NCBI RefSeq assembly: GCF_003063245.1
Contig: NZ_MUXE01000001.1
Location: forward strand, 186,001-250,000
From: Arcobacter caeni
GTDB taxonomy: Bacteria > Campylobacterota > Campylobacteria > Campylobacterales > Arcobacteraceae
Direction of reading: 5' to 3'
DNA: 64,000 bases
Positions 26,539 through 38,600 of this stretch are shown one piece after another (position 1 is the first letter of the stretch; each line of letters opens with the position of its first letter). The notes below the pieces were generated by a model. The model did not search any database and had not been told where the DNA came from. It saw only the letters and a list, made by a program, of their open reading frames with translations. The position numbers and the translations under genes are program-made.

Positions 26539-27813
26539 TCACTGTTCACTTAAAGCATTTTTACTAATATTTTTAAGAGGTTTTATAATATATTTAAGTA
26601 CTGTCTTTTTTCCTGTTAAAATATTAACATTTGCAACCATTCCTGGTAAAATTGGAAGATCTGGTGCAAATTGATTTACATCTGCTTTTATTTTTGCTAT
26701 ATAAAAAATTGAACCATTTCTATCTTCAAAACTATCAGGAGAAATAGAAATTAATTTTCCATTTAATAAACCATATTTAGAAAAATCATATGCTGTAATT
26801 TCAACAGATACATCTTGTCCTTCCCAAATAAATGCTCTATCTGAACTTTTTATTTTTGCTTCAATTGTTAAAGAGTCTTCTATTGGAGTAATTTCAGCCA
26901 TTTTATCACCAGGTTTTACAATTCCACCCTCAGTATAAAAATAAAGTTTATTAATAATCCCATTTACAGGTGAAATTACTGATTTTCTTTGTTCTCTATC
27001 AACATTTGCTTTATTTTTTTCTATTGCTTTGTTAATCTCTGTTTTAATTTCTGAATATTTACTCAATTGTTTACTTCTATTTTCTGATTCAACTGAAGCA
27101 ATTTTCTTTTTTGACTCTTCAATTTCTTCTTGTAATATTGGAATACTATTTCTTGTTTCATCAATTTGAGTTACAATATTTTGTTTTTTTGATAATTCTA
27201 ATATATATTCTTTTTTAGAAGCAACTTTTTTATTTAACAACTCATCTAATATTTTCATATTTTCCATAGCTAAATTCAACTCTATACTAAGATTATTAAA
27301 TCTAATTTTTGTTTCTCTTAATTTATAATCTTTTTGATTGTATTGATCTTTTGCAATATCTACTTTTCTTTGATTATTTTCCAAATCTTCATAAAATATT
27401 CTAGTTTCATTTTCAATTATATCAGGTATTTTTTTCTTTAATTCATCAGGATATTCAATTGTTTTTTGATTATCAATTAAGGCTTCTAGTCTTATTAAAA
27501 CCGCTTGAAGACTCAATAAATCAATCTCTTTTGTAACAAATTCTGAACTAAAAAAAGCATTTGAAAGGTTATATATAATATCTCCTTTTTTTACTGTTTT
27601 CCCCTCTTCTACTAAAATTGCAGAAATAATTCCACCCTCAAGATTTTGTATTACTTTTGTTTGACCTGAGGGAACTACTTTTCCTGTTCCTTTTATTGCT
27701 TCATCAACTTCACTAATTGCAGCCCAAGATAAAAAAACCGTAAAAAAAATCATAATTGGAATTACGGTAGTGTAATAATTCCATTTTTTCTCTTCAAATA
27801 ATCCTCTATTCAT
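26539..27813 (-). CDS. HlyD/LapC-type membrane fusion protein of a type I secretion system
   Basis: The 424-residue protein has one N-terminal membrane helix (about 15-35) and a biotinyl/lipoyl-type half motif (VIQNLEGGIISAILVEEGKT). A long alpha-helical coiled coil (about 130-265) and the returning half (VISPVNGIINKLYFYTEGG) precede a beta-barrel C-terminus ending in LPGMVANVNILTGKKTVL. This is the HlyD/AprE/LapC adaptor that links the inner-membrane ABC exporter to TolC across the periplasm. It starts 1 bp after the ABC gene stop. An 88-bp gap to the next gene contains a weak all-AT inverted repeat. Confidence 0.95.
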   Translation of the reverse strand: MNRGLFEEKKWNYYTTVIPIMIFFTVFLSWAAISEVDEAIKGTGKVVPSGQTKVIQNLEGGIISAILVEEGKTVKKGDIIYNLSNAFFSSEFVTKEIDLLSLQAVLIRLEALIDNQKTIEYPDELKKKIPDIIENETRIFYEDLENNQRKVDIAKDQYNQKDYKLRETKIRFNNLSIELNLAMENMKILDELLNKKVASKKEYILELSKKQNIVTQIDETRNSIPILQEEIEESKKKIASVESENRSKQLSKYSEIKTEINKAIEKNKANVDREQRKSVISPVNGIINKLYFYTEGGIVKPGDKMAEITPIEDSLTIEAKIKSSDRAFIWEGQDVSVEITAYDFSKYGLLNGKLISISPDSFEDRNGSIFYIAKIKADVNQFAPDLPILPGMVANVNILTGKKTVLKYIIKPLKNISKNALSEQ

Positions 27814-27814
27814 A

Positions 27815-29947
27815 TTATTTTTTCTCTTGTAATGCAGCTAAAACCGTATTTTTTGGACCATCAGCAACAATTTTACCTTGGTTTAAAACAATTACTCTAT
27901 CTACTAAATCTAATGCTGCAAATCTGTGTGTAATTACTATCAAAGTTTTATTATCCAATACTTGTTTCATATGTGTTATTAAAGATTTTTCAAGACCTAC
28001 ATCAAGTCCTGTTGTTGGTTCGTCTAAAACTAAAATAGGAGGATTATTTAATAATGCCCTTGCAAGTGCAACCAAATGTCTTTGTCCAACTGATAAGTTA
28101 CAACCTCGTTCACCAACTTGCAATCCATCACCTTGTCCTGATTTTTTTACTAAATCTTCTAGCCCCGTAATTTTTATTAATTGCATCATTTTTTCTTTAC
28201 TAATTGGGCTTGATAATTCAATGTTTTCTTTTAATGTACCAGAAAATAAAAATGGTTCTTGTGGCATAACTCCAATATTTTGTCTAATTTCAACAGGATG
28301 AATTGTAGATATTTCATGTCCATCTAAATAAACAGAACCTTTTGTTGGATAATCAAGACCTGTTAATATTCGTAAAAAGGTACTTTTCCCAGCACCAGTT
28401 TGTCCAATAATTCCTACTTTTTCACCCTCTTTTATTTTTATATTACAATTTTCTAAAGATGCATATTTACTATTTTTGTAATAAAATTCAACATTTTTAA
28501 ATTCAATATTTCCTTTAATTTCACCCAAACCAATTTCAATATTTTTATCATTTTCTAATGGTAAATGCCAAAATTCATTTATATTATCTAATGATTCACT
28601 AATCTCTTTTAATTTTATTGCCATCATTGAAGCTTGAATTACAGGAACCATTGCACGACTTGCAAGAATTGTAACTGCTATTAATCCACCAACAGATAGA
28701 GTTTTACTGTTTATTTCAAATACTCCAACAATAATAACTAAGAGCGTAACAAATTGTATTATTGATTGAGATAAATTCATTGAAAATACATTTAAAGATT
28801 GTATTTTATGTGAAACTGAATCCGTTACAGCGATAATATTTCTCCAATTAAAAAGTTTTGTTGCTCGTGCATTTGAAAGTTTTATTATTTCACTTCCTTG
28901 AATAGTTTCAACCAAATAAGAGTGTTTTGCTTGAACATTTTCTATATTCTTTTTACTTAAATTTGAAATTGGAACTTGCATTGCAAAATTAAAAACTAGT
29001 ACTAAAATAGCAATAGATATAGGAACTAAAGCAATCATTGGTGAAATTATAAATATAACAGCAACTGATATAAAGAAAAAAGGAAAATCTATTACTTGTA
29101 CAATAGATTTTGTAGCAAAAAAATCTTTGATTAAAGCTAACTCTCTAAACAAATTTGCTTTTGTTCCCACAAGCATACTATCATATTGAGATTGAATACT
29201 TAAAACTCTTTTTAAAAGTTCTTCTTCTAAATGAAGTCCTAATTCTTTTCCCACTTTTTCAATGATATGATTTCTAACACTTTTGAAAAATACATCAAAT
29301 AAAAGGATTATTATTACTCCAATTGCAAGTACAAATAGTGTTTCTGTTGCATTATTTGGAACAACTCTATCATATACACTCATTGAAAATAAAGGAACAG
29401 CAAGAGCAAAAATATTTATAAATAGAGTTAAAAATCCTATTTCAATATATGCTCTCCAAAATTTTTTTACTGGATTCCAAAACCACTCTTTACCTTTGAT
29501 TTGATCAAGTATTTTTTCTTTTTTTGGGTCTCTAAATACTAAAATTGCTTTTGTAAAGTTTTTTAAATAACTACTATCTTTTTTTATTTCACTATTATTA
29601 ATTGGATCGTATAATAAGCACTCTTTTCCTTTTCTTTTTAGTACATATGGATTTTCTTTTTTATCAAAGACAATACATGGTAAAAAATGATTTGGAATAT
29701 CTGAAGCTTTCATATCTCGACAAACTGCTGTAAAACCGATTTCCTTTACAACATCAACTGCTAATTCTTGGGTAAAACCTTTATTTGATTTAGCACTTAA
29801 ACTTATGATTGTATTTAAAGATATTTCTCCAAAATAGAAATCTAAAATATACTTTAATGTAAATAATAAAGGATATTCTTCTCTATTTAAAGTTGTATCT
29901 TCAAATATTGATTCTTCTTGCGATGTGATATTTTCTTGAATTTGCAA
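27815..29947 (-). CDS. Type I secretion ABC exporter (HlyB/LapB type)
   Basis: The 710-residue protein has an N-terminal C39-like domain (about 20-140), a six-helix ABC membrane domain (about 160-450) and a nucleotide-binding domain. The latter has Walker A at 515-522 (GQTGAGKS), the signature LSVGQ at 618-622, Walker B ending D642-E643 and the H-loop H674. The C39-like domain has no catalytic cysteine at its start (it reads YPLLFTLKYIL), so it should bind the substrate without cutting it, as in HlyB and LapB. It powers export of the giant RTX protein encoded upstream in the array. Confidence 0.96.
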   Translation of the reverse strand: MQIQENITSQEESIFEDTTLNREEYPLLFTLKYILDFYFGEISLNTIISLSAKSNKGFTQELAVDVVKEIGFTAVCRDMKASDIPNHFLPCIVFDKKENPYVLKRKGKECLLYDPINNSEIKKDSSYLKNFTKAILVFRDPKKEKILDQIKGKEWFWNPVKKFWRAYIEIGFLTLFINIFALAVPLFSMSVYDRVVPNNATETLFVLAIGVIIILLFDVFFKSVRNHIIEKVGKELGLHLEEELLKRVLSIQSQYDSMLVGTKANLFRELALIKDFFATKSIVQVIDFPFFFISVAVIFIISPMIALVPISIAILVLVFNFAMQVPISNLSKKNIENVQAKHSYLVETIQGSEIIKLSNARATKLFNWRNIIAVTDSVSHKIQSLNVFSMNLSQSIIQFVTLLVIIVGVFEINSKTLSVGGLIAVTILASRAMVPVIQASMMAIKLKEISESLDNINEFWHLPLENDKNIEIGLGEIKGNIEFKNVEFYYKNSKYASLENCNIKIKEGEKVGIIGQTGAGKSTFLRILTGLDYPTKGSVYLDGHEISTIHPVEIRQNIGVMPQEPFLFSGTLKENIELSSPISKEKMMQLIKITGLEDLVKKSGQGDGLQVGERGCNLSVGQRHLVALARALLNNPPILVLDEPTTGLDVGLEKSLITHMKQVLDNKTLIVITHRFAALDLVDRVIVLNQGKIVADGPKNTVLAALQEKK

Positions 29948-29958
29948 AAAACTACCTA

Positions 29959-31746
29959 TTAATTTATTTTAATTTTATATTGTTTTGAAAGTTTTGCATT
30001 TATTGATTGAAATACACTTTCCCAAACTTTTGCTGTTTTTTGTCTAAACAATTTTGCACTTGGATACCATTTTGTAGTTTCACCTTTGTTAGTCCATCTC
30101 CAGTCAGGAATTTTTTGTAAAGGAATCCAAACAGGTTTATTTAATGCACCACTTAAATGAGCAACTGCTGTATCTGATGAAATAACTAAATCTAATTCAT
30201 TTATAAGTGAAGCCGTTTTTGAAAAATTAGTTAATTTATGAGTTAAATCTATTATTTTATTTTCATATCCAAGTTTTTTTATATCTTCACTTCCCTCACC
30301 TATTTGTAAAGAGTAAAGATTAATTTTTGGATTATTCATTAAAGGTTCAAAAAATTTCAAATCAAATACTTTTCCTTCATAACTTTCACCTGTTGTTGAA
30401 GCACTCCAACAAATACCAATATTGATTTTGTCTTTTTCTTTTTTAATTTCTAATTCTTTATCAAAAATAGCTTTTAAATATGGCATTTTTTTTGGTAATT
30501 CATCTGTACTTTTCATATCCAAAATAAATGGCATACTCATAATTGATAATTGATAATCAAACGCTGGAGTTTCTTCACTTCTATCAACTAATACATCAAT
30601 TTCATCAATTGTTGTAAATAATTCTTTTAAACCTTCTCTGCATTTTACTGCTATTTTACATCCAAATTTTTCTTTTAATTGTGGTAGAAATCTTATAAAT
30701 TGGATACTATCTCCAAACCCTTGCTCTGAATGAAGTAATAAAGTTTTACCTTTTATATCTTCGATTCCTGTAAACAATGGCTTAGAAAAAATATCTTTAT
30801 GTTTTATAATATGAGGAATCATCTCTTCTTTTCTAAATCTCCATTCATACTCTTTCCAACCATTTTTAAAATCTTCAGATGCTAAATACATAGTTGCTAA
30901 GTCAAAATGTGCATTTACAAAATTTGGGTCAAGTTCTATAGCTTTTTTATATGAAGTAACAGCTTTATCTGATAATCCTAAATATTTGTATGAAGTACCT
31001 AAATTACTATGTGCATTTGAACCATTTGGCTCTAATTCTATAGATTTTTCATGCATTTTTGCAGCTGTTTTATAATCATTTAATTTATTATATACATTTC
31101 CTAAATTTGTATATGCTCCACCATGATTTGGCATTTTAAGAATTGCCATTTCTAAAGATTCTATTGCTTTATCATAATCTTTTGCTTTGTTATATGCAGC
31201 ACCTTTATTACTATAAACTTCATTGTAATTTGAGTCTGTTTGAAGTGCTATTTCAAAAATTTGCGCTGATTCTTTATATCTTTTTTGTTTATATAAAACT
31301 ACACCTATATTATTTACAGCTTTTGCATACTTTGGATTTACTCTTACAGCTTCTTTATATGCTTCAATTGCTCTATTATTATCACCAATTAATTCATAAA
31401 CTATTCCTAGATTATTAAACATATTAAAATCTTTTGGATTAATTTTTATTGCATCAATATATACTTTTAGTGCCATTTTATAATTTTTTATTTCTTTAAA
31501 TGCATTACCCAAATTATTATACACAAGAGTATTTTTAGGATTTAAATTGATTGCTGCAACATAATATTTTATAGCTGTATTGATATCACCTTTTATTTTA
31601 TAAATAACACCTAAGTTTCCATAAATATTAGAAGACTTTGGATTTATTTTTAAGATTTCTTCATATAAAAATTTTGATTTATCGTAATCTTTTTTATTAA
31701 AAGATTCAATTGCTTGTTCAAAAAGTTTTTTTTCTTGTTCTATCAT
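29959..31746 (-). CDS. TPR-repeat glycosyltransferase with GT9-like C-terminal domain
   Basis: The 595-residue protein has about nine tandem TPR units (residues 1-305, each with the Y.NLG..Y pattern). A glycosyltransferase-like domain of GT9/heptosyltransferase style follows (about 330-590), with LLHSEQGFGDSIQFIRFLP, INIGICWSAS and LVISSDTAVAHLSGALNKP. Such TPR-GT proteins modify surface proteins or glycans, the TPR part choosing the acceptor. It lies between the FkbM gene and the exporter, two genes behind the giant adhesin, so glycosylation of the adhesin before export is the obvious hypothesis. No signal peptide; it acts in the cytosol. Confidence 0.85.
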   Translation of the reverse strand: MIEQEKKLFEQAIESFNKKDYDKSKFLYEEILKINPKSSNIYGNLGVIYKIKGDINTAIKYYVAAINLNPKNTLVYNNLGNAFKEIKNYKMALKVYIDAIKINPKDFNMFNNLGIVYELIGDNNRAIEAYKEAVRVNPKYAKAVNNIGVVLYKQKRYKESAQIFEIALQTDSNYNEVYSNKGAAYNKAKDYDKAIESLEMAILKMPNHGGAYTNLGNVYNKLNDYKTAAKMHEKSIELEPNGSNAHSNLGTSYKYLGLSDKAVTSYKKAIELDPNFVNAHFDLATMYLASEDFKNGWKEYEWRFRKEEMIPHIIKHKDIFSKPLFTGIEDIKGKTLLLHSEQGFGDSIQFIRFLPQLKEKFGCKIAVKCREGLKELFTTIDEIDVLVDRSEETPAFDYQLSIMSMPFILDMKSTDELPKKMPYLKAIFDKELEIKKEKDKINIGICWSASTTGESYEGKVFDLKFFEPLMNNPKINLYSLQIGEGSEDIKKLGYENKIIDLTHKLTNFSKTASLINELDLVISSDTAVAHLSGALNKPVWIPLQKIPDWRWTNKGETTKWYPSAKLFRQKTAKVWESVFQSINAKLSKQYKIKIN

Positions 31747-31810
31747 TATGTTACCTTCAAATCATTAAATTAGGGGAATTATATCTAAAAAATTTAGATT
31801 ATTATTATAT

Positions 31811-32626
31811 TCATTTTTTCATTGGATGATGTTTTGAATCGATTATTTCATCCATTTCTAATATTTGAATAGAACTGTCTTTATGCAAACATAGCATATT
31901 TACAGATACTATATTTCCAAAAATATTTTCTTTCTCATTAAAAAAATTATTCTCATTATAAAGCCTTGGTAAATGCCAATACATTTTGTAATCCAAGCTC
32001 CATAATAACTCAATTAATTCTTTTGAGTGTTCTTGTCTGTCGTTTTCAACATAAATCATTGGTCTGAATTTTTTAATTAACTCAATAGCTCCTTTGATTA
32101 CTGATATTTCCATACCTTCAACATCGATTTTTAGCAATTTTAGTCTATCTATTTTATTTGTATAATTATCTAATTTTTGTTTATTTACAAGAGTTCCATT
32201 TTTACTATTTTCAATATTAATTCCACCAAAGTTATTGTTTTTTGTAAAATCACACTCTGGGATTAATATAGTTCCATTTTCATTACTAACTGCTTCTTGA
32301 TATGCAAATACATTTGAAATACTATTTATTGCAAGATTTGCACATAGATTTTGAAACACCAATCGTTGTGGTTCATAAGCAATCACAAAACCACTTCCAA
32401 CAAGTTTGGATAAATATACAGTATGAGCTCCAATATTTGCTCCAACTTCAATAACTACATCTTTATCTTTACAAATTTGTTCAAATAGTTTTGCTTCAAG
32501 ATGAGAAAATTCCCCATATTTTTCTATCGATTTTCCAATATAAATATCATTTTTATTGTATGAAAGAAAACCATGTCTTGATTTTATAACTTTGTTGAAA
32601 CCTGTGTCAATAATATTTTTATTCAC
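31811..32626 (-). CDS. FkbM family methyltransferase
   Basis: The 271-residue protein contains SAM motif I at about 58-66 (VIEVGANIGAHTVYL), the acidic loop AYEPQ and the FkbM signature LLKIDVEGMEISVIKGAIELI. FkbM enzymes are O-methyltransferases, frequently acting on sugars of surface polysaccharides or glycoproteins. Its start is 18 bp after the stop of the giant gene, so it is the second gene of the array. Downstream (31783-31799) a small 7-bp AT-rich hairpin precedes the glycosyltransferase gene. It probably methylates a glycan attached to the adhesin or to LOS; the substrate is inference. Confidence 0.88.
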   Translation of the reverse strand: MNKNIIDTGFNKVIKSRHGFLSYNKNDIYIGKSIEKYGEFSHLEAKLFEQICKDKDVVIEVGANIGAHTVYLSKLVGSGFVIAYEPQRLVFQNLCANLAINSISNVFAYQEAVSNENGTILIPECDFTKNNNFGGINIENSKNGTLVNKQKLDNYTNKIDRLKLLKIDVEGMEISVIKGAIELIKKFRPMIYVENDRQEHSKELIELLWSLDYKMYWHLPRLYNENNFFNEKENIFGNIVSVNMLCLHKDSSIQILEMDEIIDSKHHPMKK

Positions 32627-32644
32627 TAAAAGCCTTTTTTAATT

Positions 32645-35600
32645 TTAAGGTGCATCTATAATATCAATAGTAAATGTATTATTACCTATAGAATAAGATG
32701 TATTATCTGTAATAGTTAATGAACTATCATGTACTACATTAGAACTATCTGTAAACTTAATTTTTTCTACTTGAGAAGAAGTTAATGATAAGGTTAAACT
32801 CCCTGTATCACTTCCTGTCCATGCATCTAACATAGCTTCTGTAAAATTAAATTCTGTATTATTATCACTTGTATTTAAATTAAGCCCTGAAATATCAAGT
32901 CTTTCAATATTTGTAAATGTTGAACTTGGAGCAAAATCTGTATCTGCTGATATAGAACTTGTAGTTCCTGTAAACTTAACAGTATCTGCACCCGTACCAC
33001 CATCTAAATTTCTAACTGTCGAGAAATCTAAAGTAAATTGATCATCTCCACCTAAACCATTAATATTAGTTGGTTCATCTCCACTAATTATTAAATTATC
33101 TGAAACTGATGATAAATTTAAATTCTCAAATTCAGTTAATTTACTAAAGTCAAGGTCACCCGAAACTGCTGTTGTTCCAAAAGATAATGTATCATTTCCA
33201 CCTGAATCAACTATATCAGTAAAATTATTTCTAAAAGCATTAAATTCTGTTGTATCATCGAATGTAATCGTATCATTGCCACTTGATAAATTTAATGTTT
33301 CGATTCCCTTTACATTAATAAGATTAGCTGAATCGATAGTTCCACTATTTGTAATATTTAATGTATCTGTTCCTATAGTTCCTGTATCAGAAATATTATC
33401 ATTCACATCTAAATTTACAATAGTTGTATTTATTGTATCACTACCATTTCCTAAATTAACTGTATCATTTCCACTTGAAAGATTTAATGTGTCATTTCCT
33501 GATGTTCCTGTAATATTCTCATTACCCGTACTGTCATTTATAGTTAATGTTCCTGTTAAACTATTTGTAACTCCACTTAAATCAACGGTTTGCCCTGCTG
33601 TAGTTGTTAATATTAATGAACCTGCTCCATTTAAAGTTATAGTTCCAGTAGTTGCTACATCTAAAGAAGTTATTACTGATGATGCTAATGTTCCAGTATC
33701 CAAAATAGATATATTTTCATTTCCTAATCCACTTATTGTTCCTGCTGTATTTGCATCGTATGCAGCTTGAATTTGTACTGCTGTTCCTATTAATACTGTA
33801 ACTGCAGCTGCATTTACAGCAACTGAAGTTTTATTATCTAATGCTGTTAAATCAGTAGCTGTTACACTTCCTGCACTTACTGTTAATGTTAAAGCATCTA
33901 TTGCTGTTGCATTTGCTAAAGCTATATTTAAATTTGCTGCTGTATCTGTACTTACTGTTGCTGTTACTATTCCAGTTGTTTTATTTAACATTGTATTTAT
34001 ATTACTTGCACTTTGTGTATCTGTGATTGTTACCGCTTCATTTCCAAGTCCACTTATTCCAACTGCTGAATATACTGTATTTAAATTAGCATATGTTTCT
34101 GTTATTGTTGTTATACTTGATGCGTCTACTGCTACACTTGTTTTTGAATCAAGAGCTATTAAATTTGTTAATGAACTTAAACTTGTATCAGTTGTTGTTA
34201 ATGTTAAAGCATCAGTTGCTGTTGCATTTGATAAACCTGTATTTAAATTCGCTGCTGTATCTGCACTTACTGTTGCCGTTACTTTTCCTGTTGTATCACC
34301 TAAGATTGTATTTGCATTTGAAACACTTGCTGTATCACTTAATGTTGTTGCATAGTTTGATGCTGTTATAAATGTTGCTCCTGAATTATTTACAATTTCA
34401 AGTACATCTGCTGTTGAGCCATTTAATGTTGTAGAAGCTGAGATATTTATAGTTCCTGATGTTGCTGTATTTACTATTTTAGCATCTGCTGCACTTACTG
34501 TTGTATTTGAAATAACTACATTCCAATCGGTGTCTATCCCCGCAGTTGTTTTATTTGTGATTAAAGTTTTTACATCTGATATATCACTACTTGTAATATC
34601 TGTAATACTTGAAGCATTTACATTTACAGATGTTTTACTATCAAGTGTATTCAAGTCTGTTGCTGATGCACTTGTTGCATCTAAAACTAATGTCAATGCA
34701 TCGTGATTTGAACCTGCATTTGAAAGTGCTGTATTTAAAGCTGATACAGAACCTGTAGCTGTTACAGTTGCCGTTACAACTCCACTTGTATCACCTAATA
34801 CACTATTTATATTAGCTGCACTTACTGTACCACTTATAGTTACTGCATAGTTAGGTGCTGTTGTAAAGGTTGCATTTGTATTATTTACAATTTCTAACAT
34901 TTCAGAAATTGTTGCTGTTGATATTGTTGTAACATTTGTTAAATCAATTGCATTAGTACTTGCATCATTTATAGATTTAATTTGAGTACCTGTTAATGAA
35001 CTATCTGATAATTTTAATGTTCCTGTTCCAATTCCTGTATGTGTGTTGAATTGTGCATTGCTTAATGTTAAACTATTACCACTTGCCACATCAAATATGT
35101 CTACTATATTGTGTATATTTGCTCCACTTATATCTTTATTTACATTAACATCAAGTGTAACTCTTCCTGTTCCTTTTGTAAGAGTAATATTACTAAAATC
35201 ATGACTACTTGCATCTGAGATTATCACTAAATTAGCTGTTCCATTCATTGTGATATTCATAGTTTTACCAGATAAATCTATTGCATTCAAAGTTAATGTA
35301 TCGCCATTTGCTACTATTATATTTTGGAAATTAAGAAGTGTTACGCTTGATAAATCTATATTTCCACTCAGTTGTAAAGTATTTACTCCAGCATCTCCAT
35401 CAAGAGTATTAATACCTGTTACATTTGAAACAATAAATGTATCATTTCCATCTCCACCTATTATTTTCTCGATATTTTGTAGAGTATCAGTTTTCCCACC
35501 ACCTACTACTGTAGCACTTGTGTTTCCACTATTTACAGTAACAGTTAAAGAAGTTCCACTTCCTACAGAGCTATAACTTGCTGTGTCGCTTCCTGCTCCA

Positions 35601-38600
35601 CCGTTTATTGTACTCCCAAATACTCCACTTAGGTTTACCATATCTGCATTTCCTGAAAGAGTATAGTTTTCAAAGTTTACAAAAGTATCTGATCCATCAC
35701 CTGTTGAAGTTCCAGCACCTGCACTTGTAACATTAAGAGTAACTGTATTTGAAGCTCCGCTGTAGCTTAAAGTATCAGTTCCAGTTCCACCTATAAAACT
35801 ATTTGCATCTGAATTACCCTCAACTATATTTGTTCCATTACCCATTTGTAGATTTCTAATTTGAGAAATAGTATCTATGCTTGAACCATAAGTTGCTGTT
35901 CCTGCTTTTAAATTAACATTAACATTGGCTCCACCAACTTCTGTATAGTTCAACCAATTCTCATCTAAACTTCCACCGATTATAGTATCGCTTCCAGTTC
36001 CTGCATATATTGTATCAAGTCCAGCTCCACCATTTAAATAGTTGTTTCCACTCACACCTTTAATAATATCTGATTGGCTTCCACCTATTAGAGTATTATT
36101 CATATTATTACCTGTTAAAGTATTTGAAACTGTAGATGAACCTTTTATTCCTTCAATATTTGTTAAACTATCTGTAAAAACTCCACCAATATTATGATTA
36201 ACGCTTGTCGTAACTCCATTATCTAGTAAAGTTACAGTTATTCCTGTTGTACTTGAACTATAATCAACCGTATCGCTATCATCTGCACCATCTATAACAT
36301 CATTACCAGCACTTGCATAGATATAATCATTTCCTGAACCAGCATCAATAGTTTCAACTCCTGTTCCACCGTAAATAGTATCTGTTCCTGCTCCTGTTTT
36401 AATAACACTCGCAGTACTTCCAGCCCAAATAGTGTCGTTTCCACCGCCTGTTGTAACATTTTGAATATTTGTTAAAGTATCAAGTACTCCTGTAGTTACT
36501 CCTGTATTATTTGCAATTACACCTTGAGTACTTCCACTCAAGTTTACTTTAACATTTGTTCCAAAGTCAGAATAACTTACAGTATTAGTTCCAGCTCCAC
36601 CATCTATATAATCATTTCCTGTTCCACTGTAAATAGTATCATTTCCAGCATCGCCATAAAGGAAGTTATTACCAGCTGTTCCATAGATTTGATCATCACC
36701 ATCTCCTCCATAAATAGTATTTAGACCTGCTCCACCTCTAATAATATCGTTTTGAGCAGAACCTTTAATATTTTCTATATCTATAAGTGATTGATTATAT
36801 GTTGAACCACTAGCTGTAAATAAAGCATTTTTCTGAGTATTTATATCTATATTTACACCAGAAGTTGTTGTAACCAAACTGTAATCTACCCAGTCACCTT
36901 TACCTACAGTATGAGCTCCACCATCATATTTATCATCACCTAAACTAGCAAAAATATAATCATCTCCTGCACCTGCTAATATAGTGTTTATAGAGTCATT
37001 TCCTCGAATAGTGTCATTAAATTGTGTACCATCAACATTTTCAATATTACTTACTGTTCCTGTTTGATTACTTCCACCACTTTGCCAACTATTAATAAAT
37101 CTATTTGCCGCAATAGATGTACTATCGTAATTTAATACATCTGTTCCAAGATTTACCACAACTCTTTGAGCTGCTCCATCAAATCTTAAAGTATCAGTTC
37201 CAGCTCCACCATCAATAACATCTTGTCCTATTCCTGCATAAATAATATCAATAAGATCACCACCTGTTATAACATTATTTCCAGCTTTACCATATAGAGT
37301 GTTATTTCCTGTAATACCTCTGATTATATCATTACCTGTTCCACCGAAAATAAGGTCATTTCCAGCTCCACCTTCTAGAAGGTTATTTCCACTAACTCCA
37401 AAAATAGTATCATTTCCATCTCCACCATAAATGCTATCATTTCCATCCATAGCCCAAATAGTATCATTACCACCATATCCATAAACTGTATCTGCATTAT
37501 TTGAACCAACGAATATATCAGCATAATTTGTCATTAAAAATTGTTCAAAATCTGGATTACTTCCATCTTGATATAAATAATCAGAAAATCCTTGCCCATC
37601 TTTAATTTTATAAAAGTTATAAGACCCATCAGTTAAAGTTGAAAGACCATTTATAGTTTTTGATTCTATCACTACTGTTTGATTTGAAAGAGTTAATGTT
37701 CCTAAATCTGTTGCAAGTCCTGTATAATTTGATGCTAAAATAGAATTAAATACTATATTTGTTCCTTGATTTGCACCAATATTATTCCACATATCAAGAG
37801 TATCAATTCCAGCTCCACCGATTATTGTATCGCTTCCATAGTTATTTGAAACTCTATCATTTCCAATACCCATATCATAAACATCATCTCCCGCTCCACC
37901 TAAAACATAATCATCTCCACCATTCATAATAAAAGTTTCTTTACTAGTAGTAGAACTTCCCCATACAGTTTCACCTATATTTGAACCTAAAATATTTTGA
38001 ATATTTACTAATGTCACATTTCCATTAGTTGTACCACCAGAACCATTTATATTTCTTAAATCAATAGTTCCTCTGTAATTATCTAGTAAACTTAACCAGT
38101 TACTTCCTGTTCCACCATCTATATAATCTGTTCCACCAGCATCTAGAATAATAGTATCATTTCCAGCACCAGCAAAAATAGTGTTTGCTCCACCAGCAGC
38201 TGCAGTTGTATTATCTCCTTTTAAAATATCATTTTTAGAACTTCCTATAATATTTTCAATTTGAGATATATAATCAAAATTAGCTGTTACTGTTCCCGTA
38301 TTATCTAATTCAAATATTTGAGAGTAGTTTCCATTTAAACTTAATCTATCTCCATCAGCATCTGTAAAAGTAACATTTGATGATAAATCAACACGAATAC
38401 CATAATTATGTGCATTTGTAAGAGAAGTATAATCTACCCAATCTTTTTCAACATCTGATCCATTTTCTTCTCCACCTATTAGAAAATCTTTATGAAAAGA
38501 ACCAACAAGAGTATCAGAACCTATCCCACCAAATAATACATCTCCTCGTTCTGTTCCTGTTTTTGTAGTAGCTGCATAGATTACATCTACTCCTGTTCCA

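Noticed and set aside
31143..31418. 91-codon plus-strand frame rich in Leu and Tyr
   Set aside because: It is antisense to the TPR region; its composition is the mirror of TPR codons.
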